From Ixodes scapularis (lineage: Eukaryota; Arthropoda; Arachnida; Ixodida; Ixodidae), in NCBI RefSeq assembly GCF_016920785.2, contig NW_024609836.1:7062406-7126405 (forward strand): a stretch of DNA of 64,000 nt, given 5' to 3'. The number at the start of each line of letters is the position of its first letter. Positions within the stretch are counted from its first letter, which is position 1. Position numbers and translations under genes: made by a program. Below are positions 34,346-45,018 of this stretch, in pieces. The notes below the pieces were generated by a model. It had not been told where the DNA came from. It did not search any database and saw nothing but the letters and a program-made list of their open reading frames with translations.

Positions 34346-36100
34346 GCTATACGAACAGTCTTTCGTAACCTCCTCTTCCTTCTCCGCTTGGTCACTACAC
34401 TCTCAAAAATATCCGTTTCGAAAGGTTTGTTGACGCCCCAAGAACTCCTTCAACTTGTGATGAACGGCTTTGCCTCAAGCCCTACCGCCTCCTGGCGTAC
34501 TAGGAACGCAACTTGGCAATAAAAAAACTCGGTGGTATTAAAAATGAGCTCAATATAGCCCCTTATAGCTGTCTCGCAAAGAATCCCTGTAGGGGGCGTT
34601 TAAAAAAACTTTTTAGGGTACAAATATGGACAAGCGGTCTGGGGCCGCGCAACTGGGTAACTGGACGAAGCCCGGTTTGATACGCTACGGTCGCATTTAT
34701 GTTGACATTCAGCGCTTGGTGCCATCAGTTCCTGTTCTTCGTTGTCTTTTCGCTCCGTATTTCATTATGCTAAAGAACGCTGTTGAACGCTGGACACCGT
34801 GGTGATTACGCCAAATTCGGTAGAAAAAATCGAAATCGTAAGTCCGGCTCAAGCGACATTCGGGTCTGCGGAGAGCCTTCGAATGTGTGCTGAAGACGAA
34901 CTCTAAACTCCCCCAAAACCGCAATGCCATAGTGCTGTATTTTCGGCGTCATCTAAGATATCCGAACGTGAGGCACGGATTTGACAAGAGTCGAAGCCGA
35001 GCTCTGAAGCAGCACTCGTCCAACCTGTGCCCCGAATTCGTCTCTTTTAGGCGACGTGGAATATTGCGCAGTGCAGCCGTGCTATATGTATCCACTGCTC
35101 TCTATGTCAGTCGGAACGACGGAGGCGAAGCACGGTACCGGCCATACCAAAGGTACAGGGACGAAAGGGCAAAAATCCGTTCCTACATTAGCGTTCAGAG
35201 CGACCGCTATACAACTACGACCGAATTCAACCGGTTCGAACGGCGAGTTGCCGTGTCGCTCGTCTTTGATAGAAACACAGGGAGTTGAGCCGCGCTGAAC
35301 TTGCTCGCTACTTCTGGGAACGAACGCAGAGACCATACCGACAGCCCAATCATGGGTCGAGGAGAGCTCGGTCAAGCCCGTTGTTTGCCGATCGTTGTTC
35401 CTAACTTTCTGTTATCTGCTGAAAAATATGGCGTCGGTGGTGATTGTTGACGTCGTGGAAGCTCATCGTTCCGCATACTATGTTTGGCTTTGAATTCTTG
35501 TCGTGTGTCGCCATGATAAACCAGCTCGTCCTAGAAGATAATATTCATCTATTCGTGCGGCGATGTCGTGGCGGTACCCTCAATGCGGCAGAAACGCTCG
35601 CTCCGTTGTGTTTGTTTACCTCGACTCCTGTGGCCTTTTCTTAACATTTATGTTCTCAAACATCGTTCGTATTTCTCATTTCGCGTACTCAATGCGTGTG
35701 CACAAGTTCGATACTCCTGATCCGTACCGTTTCTTTAAGATATGTCCGAAATATGAAAGTGTTTACACGTTTTCATCAATTCAAAACAAAAGTGATCATT
35801 CGTAGCATTTCTGAACGCTTGCAAAGTTTGTATGATGACGAAATCCTATTTCTACGCTGCTAAAACTGCAATGTCTTCTGTAACCGTAGAAAAATCGTGT
35901 GGCGGAATTTTTACTATTGGCAAAGTCGTGAGTTAAGGTCGTGATCGTCCCAGACGGCATGCAGCATATATTTATTTTCATTTATGATCCACTCAGCCCT
36001 GTAAGCCCTATTCTGTAAAAATTGAAATGAATAAAACCTTAATGTCTCTCTCGCTCCCAGGGCTTCAACAGCACTGCGCTAAACAAGTGAGATATAGTCA
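34346..36100. other. Unassigned
   Basis: The longest frame (34887-35288, plus, 133 codons) has no motif and overlaps an equally long opposite frame. No repeat structure noted. If the ankyrin-type exon at 36727 is real, this could be part of its first intron. Confidence 0.45.
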
Positions 36101-36234
36101 TATTTGTCCCTCCGATGTGCTGATTGGCTCACTGGGTCTGTAACTTTCGCCGTTTGCCAAGTTAAGGTGAGACGCAGTAGCAGTATTGTTGGCGTCGCTA
36201 AACGTCCCGCCCTCCTTTTCGACATTCAAATCTC

Positions 36235-36325
36235 GTCAGTGGCGCGTCTTCAGATCAGGGCGGACGCCACTGAACCCTTTCGAGGACCCCTGGGGGTCGG
36301 TGGGCCACAGCTTGAGAACCAATAA
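36235..36325 (-). repeat. hAT (Charlie-like) end fragment
   Basis: On the minus strand this begins GGTTCTCAAGCTGTGGCCCA and continues with CCCCCAGGGGTCC, the look of a Charlie-type hAT terminus. A similar piece (AGTGGTTCTCAACCACCGAT) occurs at 63109 on the plus strand. No full element can be bounded. Confidence 0.35.
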
Positions 36326-36726
36326 TATCGTAAAAAATATAAAAAAATCAAAGCTTTTTTTGTTTTTTTTTATTTGCTGGCGATTGTTTATTTAGCACCA
36401 AAATATAGAGCTAGCGGTCCGTACTTGCAGACACCAGTTTCAGAATTAACCGTTATCTTATTTAAAGATTACAAAAAAGGGTGTTAAATTTCTAAATGAA
36501 AAGAAAAATAATAATGGCCGACGGAGCCCTCAGACACCTAGAGTGGAACGGCGCCAGTTACCATGAAAAAATGGGGCCAATTTTCCCATGTAAGTTTTCA
36601 GAAATCTATTTATTACGTTTGAACAAGGTAACGGTTCGTCCCAAAACTTCGAGAACTAATTCTAACCGGTTGCACTAATTTAATTTTTTTTTTTTTTTTT
36701 TGAGCCGTTGTAGATTTTGGTTTTAC

Positions 36727-36921
36727 CTTTCTTTGGAGAAGAGCCTTGACTTCGAGCTCGTTGTTGAGCTGGCACGAAGACATGAGTGCCGTGAGACCCA
36801 GCGAGGCCGCCCTGTGCTGCTGCTGTTGCTGCTGATGCCCATGCTGATGCATCTGCTGCGGCGGCCTGCCGCCCATGGTCATCGCTGCTCCGTCGTGGAC
36901 CAACGGGTTCTCTGTGGCCAT
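36727..36921 (-). CDS. Probable first coding exon, ankyrin-repeat protein
   Basis: 65 codons from an ATG in a fair context (GACCAATGG) to a donor AAAG|GTAAAA at 36726/36727, phase 0. The N-terminus is Gly/Met/Gln-rich with a His/Gln run (MHQHGHQQQQQQHR). It then enters SLGLTALMSSCQLNNELEVK and ALLQRK. That is the start of an ankyrin repeat (xTALMxAxxxxxxExVKxLL). The Gln run is encoded by mixed CAG/CAA codons. No acceptor precedes it, which suits a first exon. The rest of the gene would lie at lower coordinates on the minus strand. I find no further ankyrin exon in this window, so either the first intron is very long or the exon is orphaned. Which ankyrin protein it is cannot be told from 65 residues. 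Confidence 0.55.
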
Positions 36922-39091
36922 TGGTCGCCCAAGGTAGGCTCACGTGGCCAGCATCCGCCAATCGCAGACTAGGGCGACTCTCCTATACCTGCGAGGAAGG
37001 ATAAGAAGGAGAGACAGGGTCAGAATATTTCAAACTGAGAGCATATATAATAAAAGTGCCAAAAAAAGCGGGCCTAAGGTGCACAAAAAAGTCAGACTCA
37101 TAAAGCGACAGAACCCCTTCCCGGCCCGCACCCCCCCCCCCCCCCCCCCCCACCCCGTTCTTTTATAGATGCTCTCATGGGTCACGTATAGACGTTAATA
37201 TTAAAGAAGGGGAACGTTTAGCACAGCGTTTATGCAGCGAGCAATAATACCAAAATTAACTTCCATCGCATGGTTCACGTTTCAAAAGTAGCCAAAGAGA
37301 AAGCGATAAAACAATGACACAAAGAGAACAGCATGTAGAGATGGTATCGGCTTAGCACACCTGCAGTAATCCACACGTGCAGAGATAGCAGTTCTTTTGC
37401 CTCAGTTCCTGCCCCTGCCTGTTTGAATAGGCGATAACACCCAACGAGCTTAAGGGAACTTTAAGCGGCAAGCCGCTCTAAGTTCCCTCAAGCAGCTCAT
37501 TGATGGGGTCTGCCGGTTGTAGAAACGGTGGGAGATGGGGTGGCAGAGCGTGTTGATGCGGTGGCCATGGGTGAGAAAGACGCGCCTCCCACATGCATTC
37601 ATCCAAAAGACAGAGCCGTTGCCGTGCCCCGGGCAGCGGAGAACGTTTCCCTGGTGCTCGGAGTCAATATTCATGTCCGAGACAGACTTGTTTCCGTTCT
37701 CAACAGCGATTGTGCCACTGAACTAGGTTTTTTGGGTTTTTCGGTGTGACTGCCACATCCGCATGGCTTTGTGGCCATGGGTCACAAACCTGGGCTACTC
37801 GCCGCCAGCCGCCCTTACTTTCCTCCATGCAAGCCTGCACAGTCTGCACTTCGAAACCTAGTAAGATCTTCAAGAATGTGCGCTGAGACTACTCCACCTC
37901 CAAAGGAAGGGCCAAGTGGCGACAGCTGCGTGGTGAAAAAGTCAATGGACGCATGACAACAAAAATTAGGTTAGTCTGACACTGGAAGTTGGCGTCCTTC
38001 TTTCTGCAACCGCCACACGACAACACGAGATACATTTTGTCACCTATACAGGTGAAATGCTCAGAATACGCTGACAAATGGGATGAGAGGCCAGCCAGTC
38101 ATTATGTTTTTCATATGTCATCGTAAACGTCCGATAGGAGGCCGCAGTTGGTGTTACACACCGATGAGTCACGACAATTGAACGACTTCAGGGACTCTCG
38201 GGCTCCAGCGCTGTTCTCGTGCCAAAGTCTATACAATATTTTATTTAATGTTTTTTCCCATCATTCCATAGTGTTCGACGGGTTCAGTGTTTGTGCACGT
38301 AGTACAAGTGGCCTTTGCCATGTCCCCTTGTCGTCATGCATGCTTTTTCCCTTGTTTTCTCATGTGCATAGCGTAACAATCACCACACTGTACTTTATAT
38401 GCTACCTGACTTTAACGGCGCAGAGAACTAGATTTTTGGCTTTGTGAAACCATTCACCAAAGTGTAGTACGGCTTATAAAACTGTTTGGACACCCAAGGG
38501 ATACAAGGTTCTTCTAATGAAGTCTGACACACCATGGACATACGAAATAAACATTTCCGATATTCTCCTTGCTCTTCACTCATTTTCCTGACCGGTCTGC
38601 ATGCGACGTTATGTATCGTAAATAAGCGATGTGGAATAGTTACACTAATCTACTAATCGCATTTGTTATCTCTTGCAAAAGCAGATGTTCGTTTGATGAC
38701 ACTGACTTCACCAAACTGAGGAATGCGCCATGGAAAGCCCAGTTTTCGTTACCGTGCCTAACTTTGTAAGGGAGCACTTTGAAACGCTGAACTTACTGAC
38801 ATTTTTAGAGTTACAACACTTAAGCATCTCTCCTTGTCGGTCAAACTATCCTGTAGGGTCGATGCACCAGCCAGGTTTTGATGGTTTTCGCGTAAACCTG
38901 CCGTCTTGACGCGCTTGGAAAGTCCTACAGACGTCTCTTGTGTCACAGTCAAAGCGAAAACACTGAAACCTCTCACGTAGTCCTTCTCGGTTTCAACTCG
39001 CACATATTCGATATGCCTCGCGTACCTTTCGGTAAGAACATTCCGATGATCGAGGCCAACGAAGACCCAAAACCTTTGCATGCGAGAATTA
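36922..39091. other. Unassigned; C-run, and hairpin at 37449-37493
   Basis: A C-run of over 20 bases lies at about 37131-37151. A hairpin with arms CTTAAGGGAACTTTAAGCGGC and GCCGCTCTAAGTTCCCTCAAG lies at 37449-37493. Frames at 37450-37749 overlap on both strands without motifs. No gene recognised. Confidence 0.45.
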
Positions 39092-39344
39092 TATATATAT
39101 ATATATATAGAGAGAACGAAGAGGGGAGAAGGTGATGATTGAATTTATTGCATTAAAGTTAGGGAAAGAAAAAGGGAAAGAGAGCTGGCGAAAAATTGGG
39201 CCAGGAGCGGGGATTGAACCCGCAACCTTCGCCTCTTTCCCTTTTTCTTTCCCTAACTTTAATGCAATAAATTCAATCATCACCTTCTCCCCTCTTCGTT
39301 CTCAATATTACTACGGCTTCACTTGTCAATCTTCACTCAATCCC

Positions 39345-39375
<31 letters not shown>
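39092..39375. repeat. tRNA-like SINE fragment in a hairpin between TA repeats
   Basis: Inverted arms of 71 bp (39112-39182 and 39232-39302) enclose a 49-bp centre. The centre on the minus strand holds GCGGGTTCAATCCCCGC, a perfect T-arm stem and loop with a Pol III B-box (GGTTCAATCC). The outer flanks are (TA)n tracts at 39092-39108 and 39348-39375. There are no acceptor or D arms, so this is not a tRNA gene. It is best read as the tRNA-related part of a SINE trapped in an inverted duplication. Confidence 0.65.
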
Positions 39376-39378
<3 letters not shown>

Positions 39379-39999
39379 AGCGATGTTTAAGAATTGCAAC
39401 AGTGCACGTCATACAACCGATTCTGTCGTATCGGTGGCAATATCCGATCGGAATTTGTGCGGTACATGCGCACTGAGTCCTATTTCTTCATCATCTGCCT
39501 AGGTATAAGTGGCAGATGCTGCGATTTACCATTAATTAGCCCCTACAGGACGATCGTCACGGTTACACGCAACTCGCACCGACGCGCTTGGCCCGTCTGC
39601 CCATCTCTGCGCGCAGCCATCCTGCCATCAAATGATTACTAAGGTAGCAAACGGGCGAAATGGCGGCGTCCGGGGTCACTTCTGGCACCGATTTACCACC
39701 CTGAGTTCACTCAAGCCCGTTAATATCACTATAACCTCCTCGATTTTTGGGGCTGAAAGCTCTCCCCAACCCTTCCAAACGATCGCGTTCTTTTTATATG
39801 CTTTGGAGTAAACAGAAATTTGGAAGCCAGGAGAGATATGGGCCTCCAGTCCGGGACAAGTCGCTACTCGCGTTTCGGGGAGGGATAAAAGCAGAAAAAA
39901 GGAGGAAATGCTTTTACACAATTTTTAATATCGAACGCATTGCAGTCCAAAAGCCAGCGGGTGTTTTAGAATTGGGCTGGTTTGAAAATAAGTCCACAA
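39376..39999. other. No gene recognised
   Basis: Short overlapping frames only. It may contain further decayed LINE sequence downstream of the minus-strand endonuclease remnant. Confidence 0.4.
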
Positions 40000-40640
40000 C
40001 GAGCAGGGAGATGGCATCCATAGTAATGGCAATGCCGAGCCGAGATTTCAGAAGTCCGTCAATGTACCGCGGGGGTTCCCATCTCAGCTCCGCATCTCTA
40101 TCTCTCGTCCTCTTGCATTGGTGCGAGTGCCACACGACATTTTATTTTGAGGATTAAACTCTTCGCAAATGATTAAGTTACCTCGGCTTCTTTTACATAT
40201 TTCTTCAAGTTGTTTTGTGTCCCAGAGGCCTTGTGACGTGACGCATGTGGACAGAATCGTCGTTTGCTTCTTTCCATACATGATCGTCACTCCACATACC
40301 CTTCAGTAGTTGAACAGAGGTCCGAAAGATCCAGCTGAGAGCGATGTACTTTAGCTTACACAAGAACAGAAACTCGTGATCGTTTTTTGGCTTTATAGCC
40401 GCGCTATGATATAGCACGTAAGGTGATAAGTGTATCCCTCCGGGCAAGACATTCGTTTCCTGAAGGACCAGGACATCAGTTTTGTTATTGGCGAGTGATT
40501 GCCGCAGTCCAGCAAGTCGTATGTGCAGTCCGTTCAAATTCCATCGAAGAGGCAAGGGAAACAATGGACTACGCCTTATGCCGTGCTTTGCCGCAGTGTT
40601 AGAATGCAGTTGATGTTCTACACTAAGGGGCATCTTTTCG
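40000..40640 (-). pseudogene. LINE ORF2 apurinic-type endonuclease remnant
   Basis: The minus-strand frame 40633-40205 reads RWNLNGLHIRLAGLRQSLAN, then KTDVLVLQETN. This is the start of the exo/endo/phosphatase nuclease used by I/Jockey-type non-LTR elements to nick DNA. The catalytic Glu is in LQETN, and the YHSAA strand follows. Continuing in other frames, LIICEEFNPQNKMSCGTRTN and ARGREIEM correspond to the later GDFNAH-type block (here the Asp is changed to Glu). Then comes Arg/Pro-rich text to about 40000. Several frame breaks; dead copy. Confidence 0.7.
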
Positions 40641-41190
40641 TTGATATTGATTCGGATTTGTATTCGGTGGTTCCACTAACAGTCTCATAGGAGAGGGAGC
40701 TTTTTCTGGATGATGGATTAAAGGGTACCGGCCCCGGAAGCTTCTATTTTCGCCACAAGGATGAGCTAACACCCTCCTGAGGTATGAAATCTGATTTCGA
40801 AAGTAGTCGTTCTCAAGTTGCCGCAACATTCCCCGTTCAGAACCGAACGCGGGGCCACCAACCTTTGTTTTGATTTCTTCACCCTCAAATAACCACGCTG
40901 ACTTTGTAGGGTCCTCGCCAGGTTGAACTCGAATTCAACGAAACATTTTCGAGGAGAAGACCCATTGCGCGTCTTGCTGTTCCCGTGACGAATCATTCTA
41001 ATAACAATATTTTCCGCTGTGACAAACGGGCTTGTTGCCAGTCGCCCCCTGACAAATCGCCGTGTCACGAATGGACAGCATCCCCTTGAGTGCTACGTGA
41101 CGAAGACGTTTCTCGGCTGTCACTATACTCGGTGTTACTTTAAGTCCGACCGGAGCCGAGCCTATATCGCGATTCGACAGAGCCAATAAA
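40641..41190 (-). pseudogene. Probable LINE ORF1 remnant upstream of the endonuclease
   Basis: Minus-strand frames 41186-40998 and 41068-40623 form a broken 170-codon stretch directly upstream of the endonuclease (VGLKVTPSIVTAEKRLRHVA, DTAICQGATGNKPVC, LENDYFRNQISYLRRVL). Position and Arg/Lys content suit a LINE ORF1 nucleic-acid-binding protein. No zinc knuckles are visible. Assignment rests on neighbourhood. Confidence 0.35.
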
Positions 41191-42424
41191 GCAGCCTTAA
41201 ATGTGCATCGTCATGCCATTCATCACCTTGGTGCGTTCAATATGACCGAGTAAATGAAGCACGCACAGTGAACGCGCCGCAATCCTGCGCTTTTTGTTCT
41301 GATTGATCTGGCCGGCGAGATTGATCTGGCCGGCCATAGCAAACCCACCACGACAACGAGCATCCTCACAACGCATCAGGTCATAATGCCAGCTGCCGTC
41401 GGATTGAAGTCAAACGGAGTGTGGGGGTTTCCTATTTCCGATGCTTATTCTGTACGCGATTTGGCGTGATAAATGATTTACTTTAATCGTGCAAAATTGA
41501 TGTTTATCGGTGTCTTATACAAGAACATGCGATTCTGAGGTCACGCAGGCGCAGTTCCGCCACGTTTGACACAGCGCATGCCTATCACTTGACGGGGATC
41601 TGGTTTCTGGGCACGCGCAGAGCCCACTTTAAGTGGGCTCTGCGCGTGTGGGCAGAGTGTGGGCAGAGACGGACTTGTTTGTACGAAGCGTTTAGATTCC
41701 GAGCACACAGAAGGCGTACTACACCCAATGTGTGGACGAGGATTTTGTCTGCGGATCCCGTCATAATCTGGGACGGTTTAAGGCAGCGCCTCATTTTATT
41801 CAAAAAGCTACGTCCTAACGGAGGAAATCATCCGGGGATCTCAGTCACTCGCTGACTCGGGCTTCGAAAACAGTTCCCACGTTATACAACATCGTCAGCG
41901 AGCGTCACTGTATTCACTCGAGGAACAAGACCGGTGGGAGGGTCTTGGCCGGATACCCGTCCTCCCATCATGAGCCGGTTGCCTTCGGCCGTGCTTTGGA
42001 TGTCTGTTTACTCTCGTCTCACGAGTCGCCAAAGTGTTTTCGAATGCGGGGAGCTCGAGCTGGAGAGGGCGGGGGGGGGGGGGGGGGGGGGGTCTTCTCC
42101 AAAAACCTTTCTGCCGTTCTTATCTTGTCAGCGACTAAAACTACGGTGCCGGGCACGGGGCTCCGACTGCTGTGTTTAGCGCCCGATGCGGAGCTCAAGT
42201 TTGTCCGCTTTTTTTGCAGGAGTTGTAGTGACGTAATAACGCCGAGCTCTGATTGGTGGCGTTTTTCAGACGTCACCGCAACTCTTAAGCAAGAAGCAGA
42301 CGACTCGCTCTCCGCATTCTGCCCATGCGTCGAAAGTGGTTCAAAACTGGCAAGAAATGAAGTCGCAAATGCCGGAGTGTCATACTGTCAGGAACGTGGC
42401 GGTGGGTCGTAGAAATACTCGCGA
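41191..42424. other. Unassigned; perfect hairpin at 41611-41648, G-run at 42068-42092
   Basis: CACGCGCAGAGCCCACTT and its exact complement abut around TTAA near 41629, forming a 38-bp perfect hairpin. A run of over 20 G lies at 42068-42092. The frames on both sides of the G-run change with its length, so the ORFs crossing it (41934-42412) are not trustworthy. Confidence 0.5.
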
Positions 42425-42640
42425 AAAGCACGAGCGAATGTGAGCGTCGCGGTCGTCGCGGCATCCCATCTTTCGACTGCCGAGCTGGTAGAGCGACATG
42501 TGGCTGAACAGGCGTATGTTACGTCCACCGCCGCTGTTGCCTTGACGCAGTCAGGATCACGGCAGGCGACAGCGTGGGACTTCCATGACCTCATCAGGCG
42601 GAAATCGAGGGACCACTCTTTTGGATGCGGTAAACACAGT
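42425..42640 (+). repeat. Dispersed repeat H, copy 1
   Basis: Matches 50590-50805 in order: GCGAAAAGCACGAG, GAGCGTCGC, GTCGTCGCGGC, TCCACYRCCGCCG, GACTTCYATGACSTCATSAG and GGCGGAAATC. Both copies carry frames ending in DFxDxxRRKSRxH, but the upstream parts disagree by indels. Possibly the coding end of an old element. Function unknown. Confidence 0.5.
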
Positions 42641-42888
42641 AGCCGGAGAAGCGTTGAGTATAACATACTAAAATTAAAGTTGTTCTCTGTCACTCTTACA
42701 AAGCAAAACTAAAATATTTTAACGTAAAAATACAAGTTCTAAAAACGCTCGAGGAATACATAAACGATGGTATTACTGACTGATGTGATTCAGAGCCTCC
42801 TGACATATAAAAGGCCAGGAAATCATTCTTTAAATTTGTTAAGTTTCGGAGGCTCAGTTATGAACATAAAACGAACAATGGATCTACC

Positions 42889-44993
42889 CAGTGTTGTAAA
42901 CCTTCCTAAAAAAAAGGGGAACGAAACTTCTTTTTCTTTTTTCTGATTTTTGGAACGGGCTTTCGTTACAAGTTTCTTCTGCGAAAAAGGAACTCTTTCC
43001 CGTTAGTCTTTAAAAGTGGAACATATTGTTACATATATGTTACTTTTGCATTGTGTTCATCATTTATTTATTGATTTACTGAGATTACCCGCATCGCCTT
43101 AGAGGCATTACTGCAGGGAGAGGTTATCAAGAACATTACAGGTGAGGGCAACACATTTTCATTAAGCATGTTTCATTCTAATGCTATTCGAATAAAAAAA
43201 ATGATCTAGAACAAGAAATACTAGTTGCAACTTTGTATTGATGGTCAACTCTTTCTGACACGAAGAAAGGACATGGAATGGATTTTTTTTATTGATGCAA
43301 GTTTTATTATAAAGACAATGAAAAAGCTTTAATCTTACATTTTTTTTGTCCATATGAAAGCAGTTGCCAGTGTAACTGTTCTTTCACAACGATGACACTC
43401 TCTTTGAATGTATAATTATTCGAAACAAATCTGGCGCAGCGACTTTGTACTGGTTCTAATTTATTCGATAGATTTTAGTGTGGGGGTCCCGAACTATACA
43501 TGCATATTCCAGAACTGAACGAACAAAATAAAAATATAAAGTTTCCCCCGGTTCTTTTGGACAATGACGGAATTTACGACATAAATATCCAAACATGCTG
43601 TTCGCCTTATCCGTTATAAAATTATTATGACTATTCCATAATACGTTGCTTGAAAAAATAACACCGAGATAACAAATTGTATCTATTTTAGATAGTCAAT
43701 GGCATGGTCCATACTTCCTCTTACTGAATGTTTCTCGCAAACCTTACTTTTTTCATTCTTTTCAGAATTCCGTACTATTCGCTAATTGTTGCATCAATTT
43801 GACGCATAATTTAAGTTTATTTGAAGTTTAAAATAGTCTTCGTCATCCTCAATTGTTCTTTTTATGACGCAAGCCTGAGCAAAAAGCTTAGAGCGTGAAG
43901 AAATATTTAGTATAAGAAATAAATATCATGTTTAGATAGTTTAAACAAATTATTTTATGTATAACCCATTGAATGGCAATATAAGACTTTGAATGCCGTG
44001 ATGGAAGGAAACCAGGAGAAGAAAACAACCGGAAGCAAGGTTCCATTTGTTGATATATTCACTTTTAAAAATATCCACGTTCTACCATATTCAAGTTTGT
44101 GGTGGGCGATTCACACGAGCCAAATGTACTGTGAGTGGGGAAGGGGGAGCGGGGTTAATTTTATTATTTTTTAATAAAAGCTTACCCTACATTCGACCAG
44201 GATGTTACACCAAGCTCACACGTTTAACTACAAGTCCCATGTTTGAACTTAGCAACAGTTGCTTCTTGATGTTGCTGTCCGCAAGACGAGCAGAGGCTTT
44301 TCGAAGGTCAATATTGAAAACTACCGCCCTTTTTTGTGAGCGTCGGATTCGTCGTTCGCTTGGAAGGCGGGGAGAGAGGGAGAGGGAAAAAATGTTGATT
44401 TTAGTGTATCTTTTAATTGATGAATGTTTGAGCTGCAAGGGTGCGTTGGATTTCTGGTATTCAGCTTTTGTTGTATCTGTAGGTATGTTAGCGAACGGAT
44501 GATTGTAGTCGGCCTCAGATTTCTGGGTGTATGAGGATTCGTAGAAGCAGAGTAAGTAAATGTGTTTGAGAAGTCTCTCCCTCTATCTTTTCTTTTAACT
44601 AAAAGTTGTTGCTTTTTCGTGCCGCTGTCTCGGGCACTGAAAAAAAAATATATATCAATGTCCACCAGCTCGCCTGTCCCCAGCTGTTACCATACGAGGA
44701 CCCCAAGAAATAGACCATAAAATATGTAACAAAAAAGTTGACGAGGTACTACTCTTTATAAAGCGATTGTTTTCGTACTTTTTAGAGTTTCGCCCTTAAA
44801 ATAAAAATAAAAATTACCTCGCTGGACACAAAAAAGGACACAAAAAAGAATCGCCGTTCCTTTTTCGTTCCTGTAAAAACGTATCGAGTTCTCGTTCTAG
44901 TTCCACTGATGCAAAATGAAACGGCGGCGTTCCTCCTAAAATGAACGCGTTTCAGGAACGCTGTTCCTTGGAACGCCATTCCGTACAACACTG
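42889..44993. mobile_element. hAT element with 8-bp target duplication
   Basis: Ends CAGTGTTGTA and its complement TACAACACTG. Flanks GATCTACC (42881-42888) and GATCTATC (44994-45001) are a 7/8 target duplication. Ends and 8-bp duplication are the hAT pattern. No hAT transposase is visible in the 2.1-kb interior; instead it carries a LINE fragment (43060-43800). Subterminal GGAACG motifs recur near both ends. The right end is 17 bp from the stop codon of the PIAS-like gene. Confidence 0.8.
43060..43800 (-). pseudogene. CR1-like LINE 3' end nested in hAT
   Basis: Minus strand, in several frames: DTICYLGVIFSSNVLWNSHN, DKANSMFGYLCRKFRHC, then LEYACIVRDPHTKIY, ARFVSNNYTF and KEQLHWQLLSYG. These are the thumb and C-terminal blocks of CR1/Jockey-type ORF2 (YLGVxFSSNxxW and LEYAxxVWDPHT). 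It ends after GTAATCTCAGTAAATCAATA with a short AAATA tail near 43060. 5'-truncated and frameshifted, typical of LINE insertions. Its position inside the hAT means it inserted after the hAT, or was carried by it. Confidence 0.75.
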
Positions 44994-45018
44994 GATCTAT
45001 CACACCACACCACGCCAC

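Noticed and set aside
34887..35288. 133-codon plus-strand ORF
   Set aside because: Overlaps an equally open minus frame, and shows no motif, splice context or repeat support.
39112..39302. tRNA gene on the minus strand
   Set aside because: Only the T arm is present. The acceptor, D and anticodon arms are replaced by the hairpin arms.
41934..42412. Glycine-run ORFs of 81 and 155 codons
   Set aside because: They depend on an uninterrupted G-run whose length is unreliable, and no domain flanks it.
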